Source: Saccharomonospora viridis DSM 43017 (GTDB lineage: Bacteria; Actinomycetota; Actinomycetes; Mycobacteriales; Pseudonocardiaceae). Taken from it: a DNA stretch of 64,000 bases. A program made the position numbers and the translations under genes. The stretch is taken from the NCBI RefSeq assembly GCF_000023865.1, contig NC_013159.1, forward strand, positions 1,948,001 through 2,012,000. Reading direction: 5' to 3'. Shown here one piece after another: positions 28,551-37,947 of the stretch (position 1 is the first letter of the stretch; each line of letters begins with the position of its first letter). The notes beneath the pieces are model-generated. The model worked only from the letters and a program-made list of their open reading frames with translations, was not told the origin of the DNA and did no database searches.

Positions 28551-29618
28551 ATGACTACGGCGTCCGGTGACACGAGATCCCGCGTTCTTCGGGTGGTCGA
28601 GGTCCGTGAGGAGACCGAGGAGGCGAAATCGCTCGTCTTCGCGATCCCCGAGCGGGACCGAGAGCTCTTCTCCTACCGGCCCGGCCAGTTCGTGACCATC
28701 CGTATCCCGAGCGATCGCACCGGATCGGTGGCACGTTGTCATTCGATCTCCAGCTGTCCCGCGGAGGAACGGCTCAGCGTCACCGTCAAACGCGTCGACG
28801 GTGGCTACGGATCGAACTGGCTGTGCGACAACGTCACCGCGGGAACCTCGTTGGAGGTTCTGCCTCCCAGCGGCGCTTTCACGCCCAGAAGTCTGGACGG
28901 CGACTTCCTGCTCATCGGGGCCGGAAGCGGGATCACGCCACTGCTGTCCATCACGAAAGCCGTCCTGCGGTGTGGTACGGGGAAGGTCACCCTGTTCTAC
29001 GCCAACCGGGACGAGAAATCGGTGATCTTCCGGGACGAGCTGCGGGAACTGGCTGTGGGGCACCGGGAACGACTGACGGTGCTCCACTGGCTGGAGTCTT
29101 TGCAGGGGATGCCCCACCGGACACGCCTGGCTCCGCTGCTCGCCCCACACGTCGGGGCCGAGACCTACCTGTGTGGCCCGCAACCGTTCATGGAACAGGT
29201 GCGGCAGGCCTTGGCCGAACACGGCGCGGCCGACGACGTCCACGTCGAGAAGTTCACCTCTCTCAGCGGTGACCCGTTCACGGAACGCTCGCCCACCCCG
29301 GCCCCGGCATCGGTCCCCGACTCCGAGGCCGCCGGTCGGGCCGTGTCCGTCATCGTCGGCGGTGAGGAACACGAGATCCACTGGAGTCCCGGGTCAGTCC
29401 TGCTGGACGCCTTGCTGGACGAAGGTGTCGACGTGCCGTTCTCCTGCTTCGACGGGGAATGCGGGACGTGTCGAGCGGAATTGGTGCAGGGAAAGGTGCG
29501 CATGGGCCGAGCCGAGGGACTCACCGAGGACGAGGTGGAAAAAGGCGCCATCCTCGCGTGCGTGACCGAAGCCCCGGACGACTCCGACCCGACCCGGATC
29601 GTCGTCCGCTTCCCTTGA
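28551..29618 (+). CDS. FAD/NAD(P)-dependent reductase with C-terminal 2Fe-2S ferredoxin domain (PaaE/KshB type)
   Basis: A 355-residue electron-transfer protein. Residues about 1-105 form an FAD domain (RCHSISSCP in the flavin site), 110-240 a NAD(P) domain (LIGAGSGITPLLSI, YLCGPQPFM), and 265-355 a plant-type ferredoxin with cysteines in CFDGECGTC plus a downstream Cys in ILACVTE. It passes electrons from NAD(P)H to an oxygenase, as KshB does for 3-ketosteroid hydroxylase or PaaE for phenylacetyl-CoA epoxidase. GGAGG lies six bases before the ATG. No obvious terminal oxygenase partner survives nearby. It is intact, unlike several neighbours. Confidence 0.93.
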   Translation: MTTASGDTRSRVLRVVEVREETEEAKSLVFAIPERDRELFSYRPGQFVTIRIPSDRTGSVARCHSISSCPAEERLSVTVKRVDGGYGSNWLCDNVTAGTSLEVLPPSGAFTPRSLDGDFLLIGAGSGITPLLSITKAVLRCGTGKVTLFYANRDEKSVIFRDELRELAVGHRERLTVLHWLESLQGMPHRTRLAPLLAPHVGAETYLCGPQPFMEQVRQALAEHGAADDVHVEKFTSLSGDPFTERSPTPAPASVPDSEAAGRAVSVIVGGEEHEIHWSPGSVLLDALLDEGVDVPFSCFDGECGTCRAELVQGKVRMGRAEGLTEDEVEKGAILACVTEAPDDSDPTRIVVRFP

Positions 29619-29761
29619 GACCACACCGAAAAACCCCGATCACGCCGCCGAAGAGGGCTTACCGGCCTGAGGACTTCTCCGCTCGCACGGCGGAATTCGA
29701 ACCGAAGGACACAGGTCTTGTGGCCTGTCGAAAACCGGCTACCGCAAAGGATTGGACCGCG

Positions 29762-30814
29762 ATGCTGCAGCGAACCGTGACCGCGAACGGTCAGCGTTTC
29801 CATTACGCCGAACAAGGAGAGGGACCCCTGGTCCTGCTCCTGCACGGATTCCCGGAGTCATGGCATTCCTGGAGTCACCAGATCCCGATGATCGCCGAGG
29901 CCGGCTACCGTGCCGTCGCCCCGGACCTCCGCGGATACGGTAGGTCGTCGAAACCACGTCGGGTCGACGACTACCGGATCACCGAGCTCGTCGCGGACTG
30001 TGTCGGTCTCGTCGAGGCGCTGGGGGAGACCGAGGCGGTGGTGGTCGGTCATGACTGGGGCTCCATGTTGGCGTGGACGGCCGCCTGGACCCGGCCGGAC
30101 GTCTTCCGCGGGGTCGTCGGGCTCAGCGTCGCCTTCGGCGGCCGCGGACTGCTCCCCGTGGCGGGTGTCAGTTCGCTGGGTGAACTACGGCCCAGCGAAG
30201 TGCACCGTGTCATCGCCGGCCCGGACAAGGCGTTCTACCAGGAGATCTGGATCGACGGCGAAGGATTGGCCGCCGAGGCGGAGGAGGACATGTACACCTT
30301 CTTCCGCGACCAGTTCCACAGCTTCTCCGGCGATGTCTACCCCGCCGACCACCAACCCCCGAACGTCCTGACGATCTCGCCCGAGGAGGTTTTGGAGTTC
30401 ACCCGGGCCAGCGGCGCGGTGGTCGACCGGGGAAGCCGGTTCCGCTCGGGCCTGGTCAGCCCGGAGACGCTCCCCGAATGGTTGGCGAGGGACCTCGACT
30501 TCTACGTCGCCGAGTACGAACGTACGGGCCTGCATCACGCCCTGAACTGGTACCGCTGCATGGACCTGGACTGGGAACTGCTCGCCCCATACGAGGGCAG
30601 GCCGATCGAGGTCCCGGCGATGTTCATCGGCTCCGACCTCGATGTCGCGACGCTGTGGGGAGCCGAGGCCATCGCCAACTTCCCCACGACGGTTCCCCGA
30701 CTCACCGAAACCGTGATCCTCGAACGCTGCGGGCACTGGATCACCAGGGAGGCCCCGGTCGCGACTGGGGAGGCGATCGTCCGTTTCCTCCGAACCCTCT
30801 CGTCGGCGAAGTGA
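29762..30814 (+). CDS. Alpha/beta-hydrolase, epoxide hydrolase type
   Basis: A 350-residue hydrolase with HGFPESWHSW (oxyanion HGxP), the nucleophile motif GHDWGS carrying the catalytic Asp, and GHWITREAP with the catalytic His. An Asp nucleophile rather than Ser, together with HGxP, marks soluble epoxide hydrolases or related dehalogenases. The start is uncertain: I took the ATG with AAGGA about ten bases upstream, though the frame is open far upstream. About 140 bases before it hold no gene. It would fit hydrolysis of an epoxide made by a monooxygenase such as the damaged one downstream. Confidence 0.87.
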   Translation: MLQRTVTANGQRFHYAEQGEGPLVLLLHGFPESWHSWSHQIPMIAEAGYRAVAPDLRGYGRSSKPRRVDDYRITELVADCVGLVEALGETEAVVVGHDWGSMLAWTAAWTRPDVFRGVVGLSVAFGGRGLLPVAGVSSLGELRPSEVHRVIAGPDKAFYQEIWIDGEGLAAEAEEDMYTFFRDQFHSFSGDVYPADHQPPNVLTISPEEVLEFTRASGAVVDRGSRFRSGLVSPETLPEWLARDLDFYVAEYERTGLHHALNWYRCMDLDWELLAPYEGRPIEVPAMFIGSDLDVATLWGAEAIANFPTTVPRLTETVILERCGHWITREAPVATGEAIVRFLRTLSSAK

Positions 30815-30911
30815 CGCAAGCCCATTTCCGTTCCTCGAAGCAACCAATCGTTTCCGACCGACTCGATCACACGTCAGCGAGTTCCACCGAGATGAAGGAG
30901 AGGGAATACCC

Positions 30912-32317
30912 ATGCCCGTTCGTGGCGACCACGCCATCGTCCTCGGGGGGAGTGTGGCCGGGCTGCCGACCGCGAGGGTGCTCAGCCGTTACTTCGACAC
31001 GGTCATGATCGTCGAACGCGACCCCTGCCCGATCGCGCCGAACACCGCCCCGGTGTACCGCAGAGTCCGCATCTGCACGGACTCCTCTACGGTGGCCGAC
31101 TGTTGTTCGACGAGATCTACGGTGACGAAGCCTTCACCGAGGCGATGCGTGCCGTCGGGGGACCGTATTTCGACTTCGGTCGGCATCAGGCCTTCCGCTT
31201 CCCGGAGGGTTGGATCAAACGCACGAGCTGTGACCTGATGGTGGTCTTCGCGACCCGGTGGACGATGGAACACGTCGTCCGTCGGCTGACGCAACAGGTG
31301 CCGAACATCCACTTCGTCCAGGGCCATGTGACCGGATTGCTCGCGGACACCACGGGCGCCCGGGTCACCGGGGTGAAGGCCCGGGGCGAAGAGGGAGAGT
31401 GGACGTTGGAGGCCGACCTCGTCGTGGACGCGTGTGGCCGTGGCTCCCGGTCACCGAAGTGGTTGGAGAAACTCGGCTTCACCCCGCCCGAGGAGTCGGT
31501 GGTCCGCTCCTTCCTCGGCTACGCGACCGTGTACGGCTACGTGCCGGACGACGCGTGGCCCGGCGACATCAAATCCATCGCCGCCCCACCGTTTCCGGGT
31601 GCCACGCGCGGTGGTTTCGTCGTCCCCCAGGAGAACGGACTGGTCGGCATCATGGCCGCCGGACAGAGTCGGGACTACCCGCCGGGGGACGAGGAGGGTT
31701 TCACCGAGTTCCTCCGGACCGCCATCACCCCGGTGATGTACGACATGTGGCGGCAGTGCGAACCGGTGACCGAGATCGAGACGACGAAGACCTCCCAGAA
31801 CCGGCTCCGGCGGTGGCACGAACTCGACCGTCGTCCGCAGGGCTTCATCCCGATCGGAGACGCCGTGGCGGCGTTCAACCCGGTCTACGGACAGGGGATG
31901 ACATCGGCCGTGTTGCAGGCGAAAACACTCGGTGACCGGCTCGCCGAGAACGACGACCTCGATGCCGTCGTGACGGGTTTCCCGGAGGACGCCGTCCAGG
32001 CGAGCCAGTTCGCGTGGAGCGCGGCCACCGACGCGGACCTCGGTTTCCCCGCGACAGAGGTCGAAAACCTCGCGGTGTCGGACAAGGACCCCGAAACGAT
32101 CTCCTACCTGAGCGATATGCGACGGGCGGCCACGTTCGACGGTGGAGTGGCGAGCGCCTTCTTCCGGGCACAGGCCACGTTGAACGGCGGTCTGCTCTTC
32201 CAACCGCAGGTCATGGAGCGGGTCCGGACCGTCCTCGCCGAAGCGGGACCCGACGAGCGAGACCACGAGCGTCCGCCCGAGTGGTCCGAGGACGCCGAGC
32301 CCATCGCACTGTCCTAA
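30912..32317 (+). pseudogene. FAD-dependent monooxygenase-like oxidoreductase with a frameshift
   Basis: The frame from the ATG opens with a dinucleotide fold (HAIVLGGSVAGLPTARVLS, VMIVERDPCP). About residue 47 the similarity moves to another frame, which reads GVPQSPHLHGLLYGGRLLFD and continues for about 400 residues with VVDACGRGSRSPKWLE and IPIGDAVAAFNPVYGQGMT (second FAD motif). Adding one G near 31052 joins the parts into a protein of roughly 468 residues. The family is the PHBH/geranylgeranyl-reductase-like FAD group common in actinomycetes. As given it would stop early and be inactive, unless the second half is made alone from the ATG at 31103, which lacks the first FAD motif. Confidence 0.82.
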
Positions 32318-32356
32318 GCCCCGTGCCGTCGGTCAGGCCCGAGCGAGGAGGCGTAC

Positions 32357-33568
32357 ATGTCCCTCTCACGAACCCGGTCGCCCGAAGCGCCGGTACGCCA
32401 CGACACGGACATACGACCCGTCGATGTCCGACCGTGGAATCCCGTTTTCGAAGCCCTGGAAGCGCTGCGGTCAGGTAAACCGGTTCTGGTCGTGGACGAC
32501 CAAGACCGGGAGGACGGAGGTGACGTGGTGCTCGCGGCCGCCTTGGCCGAACCTCGCTCGGTCGCCTGGACGGTGCGGCACACCTCCGGATTCCTGTGCG
32601 CACCCATGCCCGCCGCCCGAGCCGACGAGCTCGACCTGCCTCCCATGGTCACGGACAACGCCGATCCACACCGGACCGACTACGCGGTGTCCGTCGACGC
32701 CGCCAGGGGAGTCGGCACCGGCATCAGTGCCACGGACCGGGCGCGCACCGCTCGGGTCCTCGCCGACCCCGCCACCCGTCCCGCCGACCTGATCCGACCG
32801 GGACACGTCCTGCCGCTACGGGCGCGGCCCGGCGGGGTGGTGGACCGTCCCGGCCACACCGAGGCCGGTGTGGATCTGTGCCGATTGGCGGGACTGCCCC
32901 CGGTCGCGTTGATCGCCGAGCTTGTGAACGACGACGGCACGATGGCCCGACGTCCGGACGTCGACGAGCTCGGTAGGCGGGCAGGGCTTCCGGTGCTCGA
33001 CATCGCCGCGTTGGTGACCCACCGGCTGTACCACGGCGATGGCGAACACGCGCGCGTGACCCGCATGGCCCACACCCGTCTGCCGACCCGGCACGGCGAA
33101 CTGCGCGCGATCGGCTATCGCGACGACGTCACCGGCGCCGAACACCTTGCTCTGCTCGGGGAGCCCACCCCGGGAACGTATCCCCTGGTCGCCGTCCGCC
33201 ACGTCGCCGCCCGGAAAGCGTTCGGAGCGCGGCTGAGTGACCTGGGGATGGTCCAGCAGATGATCGCCGACAACGAGATCGACCTGGCGGCCACCCGAGC
33301 ACTGCTGCGCGAGGCCTGCCAGGAGTTGGACGAAGGCGGGCACGGCCGGAAGAGCACGTCGATCGCCAAGACCTTCGCCGCCGAGGCCCTGCACCGGGTC
33401 GTCGATCGGGCCGCCCAGATGTGCGGTGGGCTCGGGGTGTCCACCGAACTGCCGATCGCCCGGATCGCCCGGGAGATCCGGCCGTTTCGCATCTACGACG
33501 GTCCGTCCGAAGTGCACCGCTGGTCGATCGCCAGGCGTGCCGTTCGCGAACTCGGAGGGGACGCATGA
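32357..33568 (+). CDS. Chimeric protein: RibB + RibA N-terminal fragment + acyl-CoA dehydrogenase C-terminus
   Basis: One 403-codon frame joins unrelated parts. Residues about 25-225 are a DHBP synthase domain (RibB): PVLVVDDQDREDGGD, DLIRPGHVLPLRA, GHTEAGVDLCRLAG and LVNDDGTMARR. Residues about 230-281 are the start of GTP cyclohydrolase II (TRLPTRHGELRAIGYRDDV), which ends before its zinc cysteines. From about 283 it becomes the C-terminal helical domain of an acyl-CoA dehydrogenase (ARKAFGARLSDLGMVQQMI, MCGGLGVSTELPIARI, YDGPSEVHRWSIARR). The junction is near nt 33200. The RibB acidic loop has Gly where the usual DxDRENEGD has its second Glu. GAGGAGG precedes the ATG, and the stop overlaps the kinase-like gene (ATGA), the partner normally next to such a dehydrogenase. 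It looks like a deletion fusion; whether any activity remains is unknown. Confidence 0.85.
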   Translation: MSLSRTRSPEAPVRHDTDIRPVDVRPWNPVFEALEALRSGKPVLVVDDQDREDGGDVVLAAALAEPRSVAWTVRHTSGFLCAPMPAARADELDLPPMVTDNADPHRTDYAVSVDAARGVGTGISATDRARTARVLADPATRPADLIRPGHVLPLRARPGGVVDRPGHTEAGVDLCRLAGLPPVALIAELVNDDGTMARRPDVDELGRRAGLPVLDIAALVTHRLYHGDGEHARVTRMAHTRLPTRHGELRAIGYRDDVTGAEHLALLGEPTPGTYPLVAVRHVAARKAFGARLSDLGMVQQMIADNEIDLAATRALLREACQELDEGGHGRKSTSIAKTFAAEALHRVVDRAAQMCGGLGVSTELPIARIAREIRPFRIYDGPSEVHRWSIARRAVRELGGDA

Positions 33569-34638
33569 CCGGCGACACCCCCGAATCGACCGGCAAGAAG
33601 GCGGCCGCTGCCGCCACCCTGTCCGAGGCGGAGCTGGCGGCCGTGCGCGAACGGATGGTGGCCGCGGGCGTCGACGTGTCGGAACGACTCCGGGCCGAGC
33701 TGATCGCCGGGGGCAGGTCGAACCTCACCTTCCGACTCGACGACGGCGTCGGTTCCTGGGTGCTCCGGATGCCCCCTCGAGTCGGAAGGACCCCCTCGGC
33801 CCACGACGTCGCCAGAGAGCACCGGGTCACCTCGGCGCTCACCGGTTCCGACGTCCCCGTCGCCCGTCCCGTCGTGTTGTGCGAGGACGAGTCCGCGATC
33901 GGCCTCCCGTTCTTCGTGGCGGAATACGTCGCCGGTGTCACGGTCCGAAGTGATTCCGACCTGGCCGCACTGAACGACGGGACCGTGGACCGAAGCGTCC
34001 GGGCGATCGTGGCGGCTCTTGCGGCTCTGCATCGAGTGGACCACGTCGCGGTGGGTTTGGGTGACTTCGGCCGACCGGACGCCTACGCGGCCCGGCAACT
34101 GCGACGGTGGTCCGGCCAATGGGAGATCGTGCAGCCCGGGGACCGGCAGGTGGACGGACTCGCCACCGAACTGCGCACGCACCTCGAACGGCTGCTCCCA
34201 CCCCAGCGGTCGACGGGCATCGTGCACGGGGACTACCGCATCGACAACACGATCCTGGAGCTGGGGTCAGGCTCTCCCCGGGTCGCCGCGATCGTGGACT
34301 GGGAGCTGTGCACGATCGGCGATCCGGTGGCCGACGTCGCCATGATGTGCGCCTACCGGCATCCGGCACTCGATCTCGTCCTCGGCGTGCGATCGGCGTG
34401 GACCAGTGACCGCCTGCCCAAAGTAGGGGAACTCGCCGCGATGTACGAAGCGGCCGGCGGCGTCCCCCTCGACCACTGGGAGTTCCACCTGGCACTGGCG
34501 TACTACAAGATCGCCGTCATCGCGGCCGGCATCGATCATCGTTATCGCGCCGGCGCTTCGGTCGGTCCCGGCCTCGATCGGGTCGCCGAATCCGTTCCCC
34601 GATTCCTGCAGGCTGGTCTTGAGATGGTGAGAGCATGA
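33565..34638 (+). CDS. APH/ACAD10-type phosphotransferase family protein
   Basis: A 357-residue kinase-fold protein with the aminoglycoside-phosphotransferase signature HGDYRIDN (catalytic Asp and Asn) near residue 220 and the metal-binding DWE in IVDWELCTIGDP. The N-terminus carries AGGRSNLTFRLD, a P-loop-like strand. Actinobacterial members often sit beside an acyl-CoA dehydrogenase and an SDR, as here, and are thought to phosphorylate hydroxyacyl-CoA substrates, by analogy with human ACAD10/11. Resistance to aminoglycosides is not implied. It overlaps both neighbours by four bases. Confidence 0.88.
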   Translation: MTGDTPESTGKKAAAAATLSEAELAAVRERMVAAGVDVSERLRAELIAGGRSNLTFRLDDGVGSWVLRMPPRVGRTPSAHDVAREHRVTSALTGSDVPVARPVVLCEDESAIGLPFFVAEYVAGVTVRSDSDLAALNDGTVDRSVRAIVAALAALHRVDHVAVGLGDFGRPDAYAARQLRRWSGQWEIVQPGDRQVDGLATELRTHLERLLPPQRSTGIVHGDYRIDNTILELGSGSPRVAAIVDWELCTIGDPVADVAMMCAYRHPALDLVLGVRSAWTSDRLPKVGELAAMYEAAGGVPLDHWEFHLALAYYKIAVIAAGIDHRYRAGASVGPGLDRVAESVPRFLQAGLEMVRA

Positions 34639-35369
34639 AGAGCGCGTTGGTCACCGGGGCTTCTCGCGGTATCGGTCGTGGTATCGCTTTGCGCCTGGCC
34701 GGAAAGGGATACGGCCTCACCATCACCTCGCGCAAGGACGGGGATCTCCAGGTGCTGGAGCAGGAACTGGTGGCCGCCGGCGCGCCGAAGGTGGTTCGCC
34801 ACGCCGCGGACATGGCCCGACGCGACTGTTTGCCCGCACTGATCGCAGCACACGAGGACGGATTCGGTGCGATGAACGCCCTCGTGGTGAACGCCGGTGT
34901 CGGAACAGCGGGCAAGGTGGCCGACTACGACCTCAAACGGCTGGACAAGACACTCGAGGTCAACTTCGCCTGCGCCGTCGTACTGATCAAAAAGTCCCTG
35001 CCGATGCTTCGCACCGCCGCGGCCGAGGACCCCGTCTGTGGTGCGCGGATCATCGGGGTGTCGTCGATCACCGGCGCCTACGCCGAACCCGGCCTCGCCG
35101 TCTACGGCGCGTCCAAGGCCGCCCTGCTGTCCCTCCTCGAAACCGTCAACCTCGAGGAGTCCGCCCGCGGGGTGACGGCGTCCGCCATCGCACCGGCGTT
35201 CGTCGACACGGACATGTCCGACTGGGTCACGGACCGGATACCGAAGGACGAGATGATCCCGGTCGAGGACGTGGTGCGGGTGGTCGACATGTTGCTCGAA
35301 CTGTCCGCCAACACGGTCGTCAACCGCATCGTGTTGTCCCGCAAGGGAACCAACGGGTACTCGGCGTGA
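34635..35369 (+). CDS. Short-chain dehydrogenase/reductase
   Basis: A 244-residue classical SDR. The cofactor motif TGASRGIGRG is at residues 7-16, NAGV near residue 89, the catalytic Ser in GVSSITGA and YGASK as the Tyr-x3-Lys pair. The basic residue after the glycine motif (SRKDGD) suggests NADP(H) preference. The start overlaps the phosphotransferase stop (ATGA). It likely oxidises or reduces a hydroxyacyl intermediate of the same pathway; the substrate is unknown. It ends the plus-strand run and converges with the peptidase gene 12 bases on. Confidence 0.93.
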   Translation: MKSALVTGASRGIGRGIALRLAGKGYGLTITSRKDGDLQVLEQELVAAGAPKVVRHAADMARRDCLPALIAAHEDGFGAMNALVVNAGVGTAGKVADYDLKRLDKTLEVNFACAVVLIKKSLPMLRTAAAEDPVCGARIIGVSSITGAYAEPGLAVYGASKAALLSLLETVNLEESARGVTASAIAPAFVDTDMSDWVTDRIPKDEMIPVEDVVRVVDMLLELSANTVVNRIVLSRKGTNGYSA

Positions 35370-35380
35370 GTCGGTCGGGT

Positions 35381-37462
35381 TCACCCCGTCGCACGGTGGG
35401 CGACCTCGGTGGCCTGTTCCATCGACTCGATCAACAAGTCCCGGTACTTCGTCGCCGTGGCGACATCGCCCTCCGTGACGGCGTCGTCGATCGCGGACAG
35501 GGGCTGCGCCGCATAGCCGGTGTAGAAACCCGGCGCGTACACCATGTGTTTGAACCACTCCCGGCCGGGCAGTCCCTCCTTGTGGACCAATGCCCGTTCC
35601 TGGGCGAGCAACGCCTCGTTGAGCGTGTCCCGCTCGTCCCCTCTCGCGTTCCGTGCCGCGTTCTCCAACCGTTGCGCGGCGACCTGCCAACCACGGGCCG
35701 CATCGTAGGCGGGACCGAGATCGACCACCGGGTCCCCGACCTGCGCGTCGTCCACCTCCCGTAGGTGCCGGACCACCTCGCGGGCGTAGTCGGAGTAGAC
35801 CAGCGGCAGCACGTCGGAATCGGCCATCCGCAGCGCGAACGTTCCGGCATAGGCGGCGGCGACCGCGTGATAGGCGTAGTCGGGGTCGAGGAAGTTGCGC
35901 ATCATGTGGAGGTCGTCGTACGCGCTGTGGTACTCGCCCGAGGGGGTCGACGTTCCGAAATCGGCCGAAGCGATACCGAGGTGGTCGAGGAACACGGTGT
36001 AGTCCGACCCGCTGCCCAACCGGCCCGGGACGGGACGTCGATCGCCGGATGACCGCTGCCAATTGGCGTACACGGTGCCGTGGTGTGGATCCTCGACCGT
36101 CTTCGCGATGTCGACGAGCACGTCGTCGAGCGCCGGCACGGAAGCGGCGGAGAAGTCCACGCCGCCTCCCGCGCCGTCCATGTTGAGATAGACCACGGCG
36201 TTCTCGACCAGATCGGCCCGGTGGTCCTCGGCCCACTCGGTCGAGCCGAGCAGGCCGTACTCCTCGCCGTCCCACCCGGCCAGCACGATGGTGCGTTCAG
36301 GACGCCAACCCCGGTCGTGCAGTGTCGCCAGTGCCCTGGCGGTCTCCATCAGGGTCGCCCACCCTGACACGTCGTCCTTGGTCCCGTAGGCCCAGGAGTC
36401 GTAGTGCGCGCCGAGCACCACCTTCTGTTCCGGGTGCACCGAGCCGGGGATTTCGGCGATGACGTCGTTGATCGGTATCTGTTCGTAGTCGATGTCCAGG
36501 TCGAGGTGGACGGTGGTGGGTCCGGGGCCGATCCGATAGCCGAGGTCCAACCCGCCTTGCCATTCCTTCGGGGCGCGTGGTCCGTCGAGCGCGGCCAACA
36601 GGTAGCGGGCCTGACCGTAGGAGATCGGGGTGGTGGGGATCCTGGGCAGGTTCTCCGCGTCGGCGGGATCGAGTCGTGGGGTACCGGGGATCGACGGTGC
36701 GCCGGGGGTGAGCGGATCACCGGGATACCGGAAGAGGTACTGGACGCTGCCGCGTTGAATGCCGTCGGCGTTACGCCAGGGGCCGTCCGGATAGACCGGA
36801 CCACGGGTGAACCCGTCGTCGGCGGGATCGGAGTACAGGATCACCCCCGCCGCGCCGTGTTCCTCCGCGACCTGTGACTTCACCCCGCGGAAGCTGTTTC
36901 CGTAGCGCGCCAGCACGATCTTGCCCTCGACGTCGACGCCGAGGTCCTTAAGCGTCGCATAGTCCTCGGGTAGTCCGTAGTTCACGTAGACCACATCGGC
37001 GGTGACGTCACCGGCGGGGGAGTACGCGTTGTAGCCGACGACCACGTCATCGAAGTCCTCGTGCCAGGCGAAGGGCGGTTCCTTCACCTCCAGCCTTCGA
37101 CGTTCGGGACCGGTCATCGTGACGGAGATGTCCTTGGGGACGGAGGCGTAGACCTCGTAGCTCTCCACTCTCGCGTCGAGTCCCCACGAGGTCAGCATGT
37201 CGATCGAGTACGCGGCTCTGCGGGCGGCGCCCTCGGTTCCTGTCAAGCCCGGGTAGGTCGACAGCGCCTCGCTCAGCCGTGCGGCGCTGTCGGCGTCGAC
37301 CTCTGCCTGAAGAGCGCGTTCCCATGAACGGGAATCGACCGGGGTGTGAGGTTCTCCGGTGGCACCGGTGGTGAGCCCGACGAGGAGCCCCGCGGTCAAT
37401 ACCGTTGCGCCGAGCATTCCCGCGTGCCGTGTGTGTCCGGGGCGTTTTGCAAGGTGTGTCAT
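35381..37462 (-). CDS. Secreted M28 family zinc peptidase (glutamate carboxypeptidase II-like)
   Basis: A 693-residue protein with a signal peptide (hydrophobic residues about 16-36, Ala/Gly-rich cleavage region), a protease-associated domain inserted at about 120-330, the M28 catalytic domain at about 335-560 and a C-terminal dimerization-like helical domain. The zinc and catalytic residues are visible: His in GAHYDSW, bridging Asp in KDDVSG, catalytic and ligand Glu in DGEEYGLLGS, Asp in NMDGAG and His in YHSAYDDLH. It resembles PSMA/transferrin-receptor-type exopeptidases, which cleave acidic or small peptides outside the cell. I chose the ATG preceded by GAGGAG rather than one 39 bases upstream. 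Confidence 0.92.
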   Translation of the reverse strand: MTHLAKRPGHTRHAGMLGATVLTAGLLVGLTTGATGEPHTPVDSRSWERALQAEVDADSAARLSEALSTYPGLTGTEGAARRAAYSIDMLTSWGLDARVESYEVYASVPKDISVTMTGPERRRLEVKEPPFAWHEDFDDVVVGYNAYSPAGDVTADVVYVNYGLPEDYATLKDLGVDVEGKIVLARYGNSFRGVKSQVAEEHGAAGVILYSDPADDGFTRGPVYPDGPWRNADGIQRGSVQYLFRYPGDPLTPGAPSIPGTPRLDPADAENLPRIPTTPISYGQARYLLAALDGPRAPKEWQGGLDLGYRIGPGPTTVHLDLDIDYEQIPINDVIAEIPGSVHPEQKVVLGAHYDSWAYGTKDDVSGWATLMETARALATLHDRGWRPERTIVLAGWDGEEYGLLGSTEWAEDHRADLVENAVVYLNMDGAGGGVDFSAASVPALDDVLVDIAKTVEDPHHGTVYANWQRSSGDRRPVPGRLGSGSDYTVFLDHLGIASADFGTSTPSGEYHSAYDDLHMMRNFLDPDYAYHAVAAAYAGTFALRMADSDVLPLVYSDYAREVVRHLREVDDAQVGDPVVDLGPAYDAARGWQVAAQRLENAARNARGDERDTLNEALLAQERALVHKEGLPGREWFKHMVYAPGFYTGYAAQPLSAIDDAVTEGDVATATKYRDLLIESMEQATEVAHRATG

Positions 37463-37947
37463 CCCCGTCTCCTCGGTTGGAAGGGAGTGAGTGGCGAACA
37501 CGCCGATAATTACACTGCGCTATCGACTGTGTACTTTCCGTTTAGATCCTCGGGTTTCCTTCCTTTGGAGGAGTCGCGAGGGACGCCACGGGTCGGGGAC
37601 ACGTCCGAGGAACGCCTTCGGCCGGATGCGGATGTGCCGCGGGTGGGGCCGGTGTTTCGGGGTCAGCGGTCGTAGCGCGGCCGCCCACGAAGTTTCACCG
37701 CGGGTATCTCAGTTCTGTGCGAGACGCGACGGAGGCGAAAAGGCCTGACTGCGCATCCGGGCTGCGGGCGTTCTCGGGAGGCGGGGGAGAGGTCCGGCGA
37801 GTTCGACGCGCGGAGGCTTCCACGACATCACGGCGGCGAGTGGCATTGACGACTCTCCGTGCACAAAGTGATGCCCTTCACCCGATGGAGGGACTCGTCG
37901 TTTTATTCTGTCGGCCTTGCTCATGACGAGCTGACAAGGGAGTCGAT
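37463..37947. other. Intergenic region between divergent peptidase and symporter genes
   Basis: 485 bases that should hold both promoters. I see a GGAGAG at 37786 that could pair with CTCTCC at 37853, but the conserved glycine-riboswitch internal motifs are absent, so I do not call one. Short frames here have no protein-like composition. I found no convincing operator palindrome. Confidence 0.4.

Noticed and set aside
33565-34638. Aminoglycoside resistance gene
   Set aside because: The APH fold is shared by many kinases. The dehydrogenase fragment and SDR neighbours match the ACAD10-like metabolic subgroup.
37786-37858. GGAGAG...CTCTCC pairing upstream of the alanine/glycine symporter, as in a glycine riboswitch
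   Set aside because: The conserved internal GCCGAAGG and GCAA segments and the post-P1 AGGCAAAA are missing, so the pairing alone is not enough.
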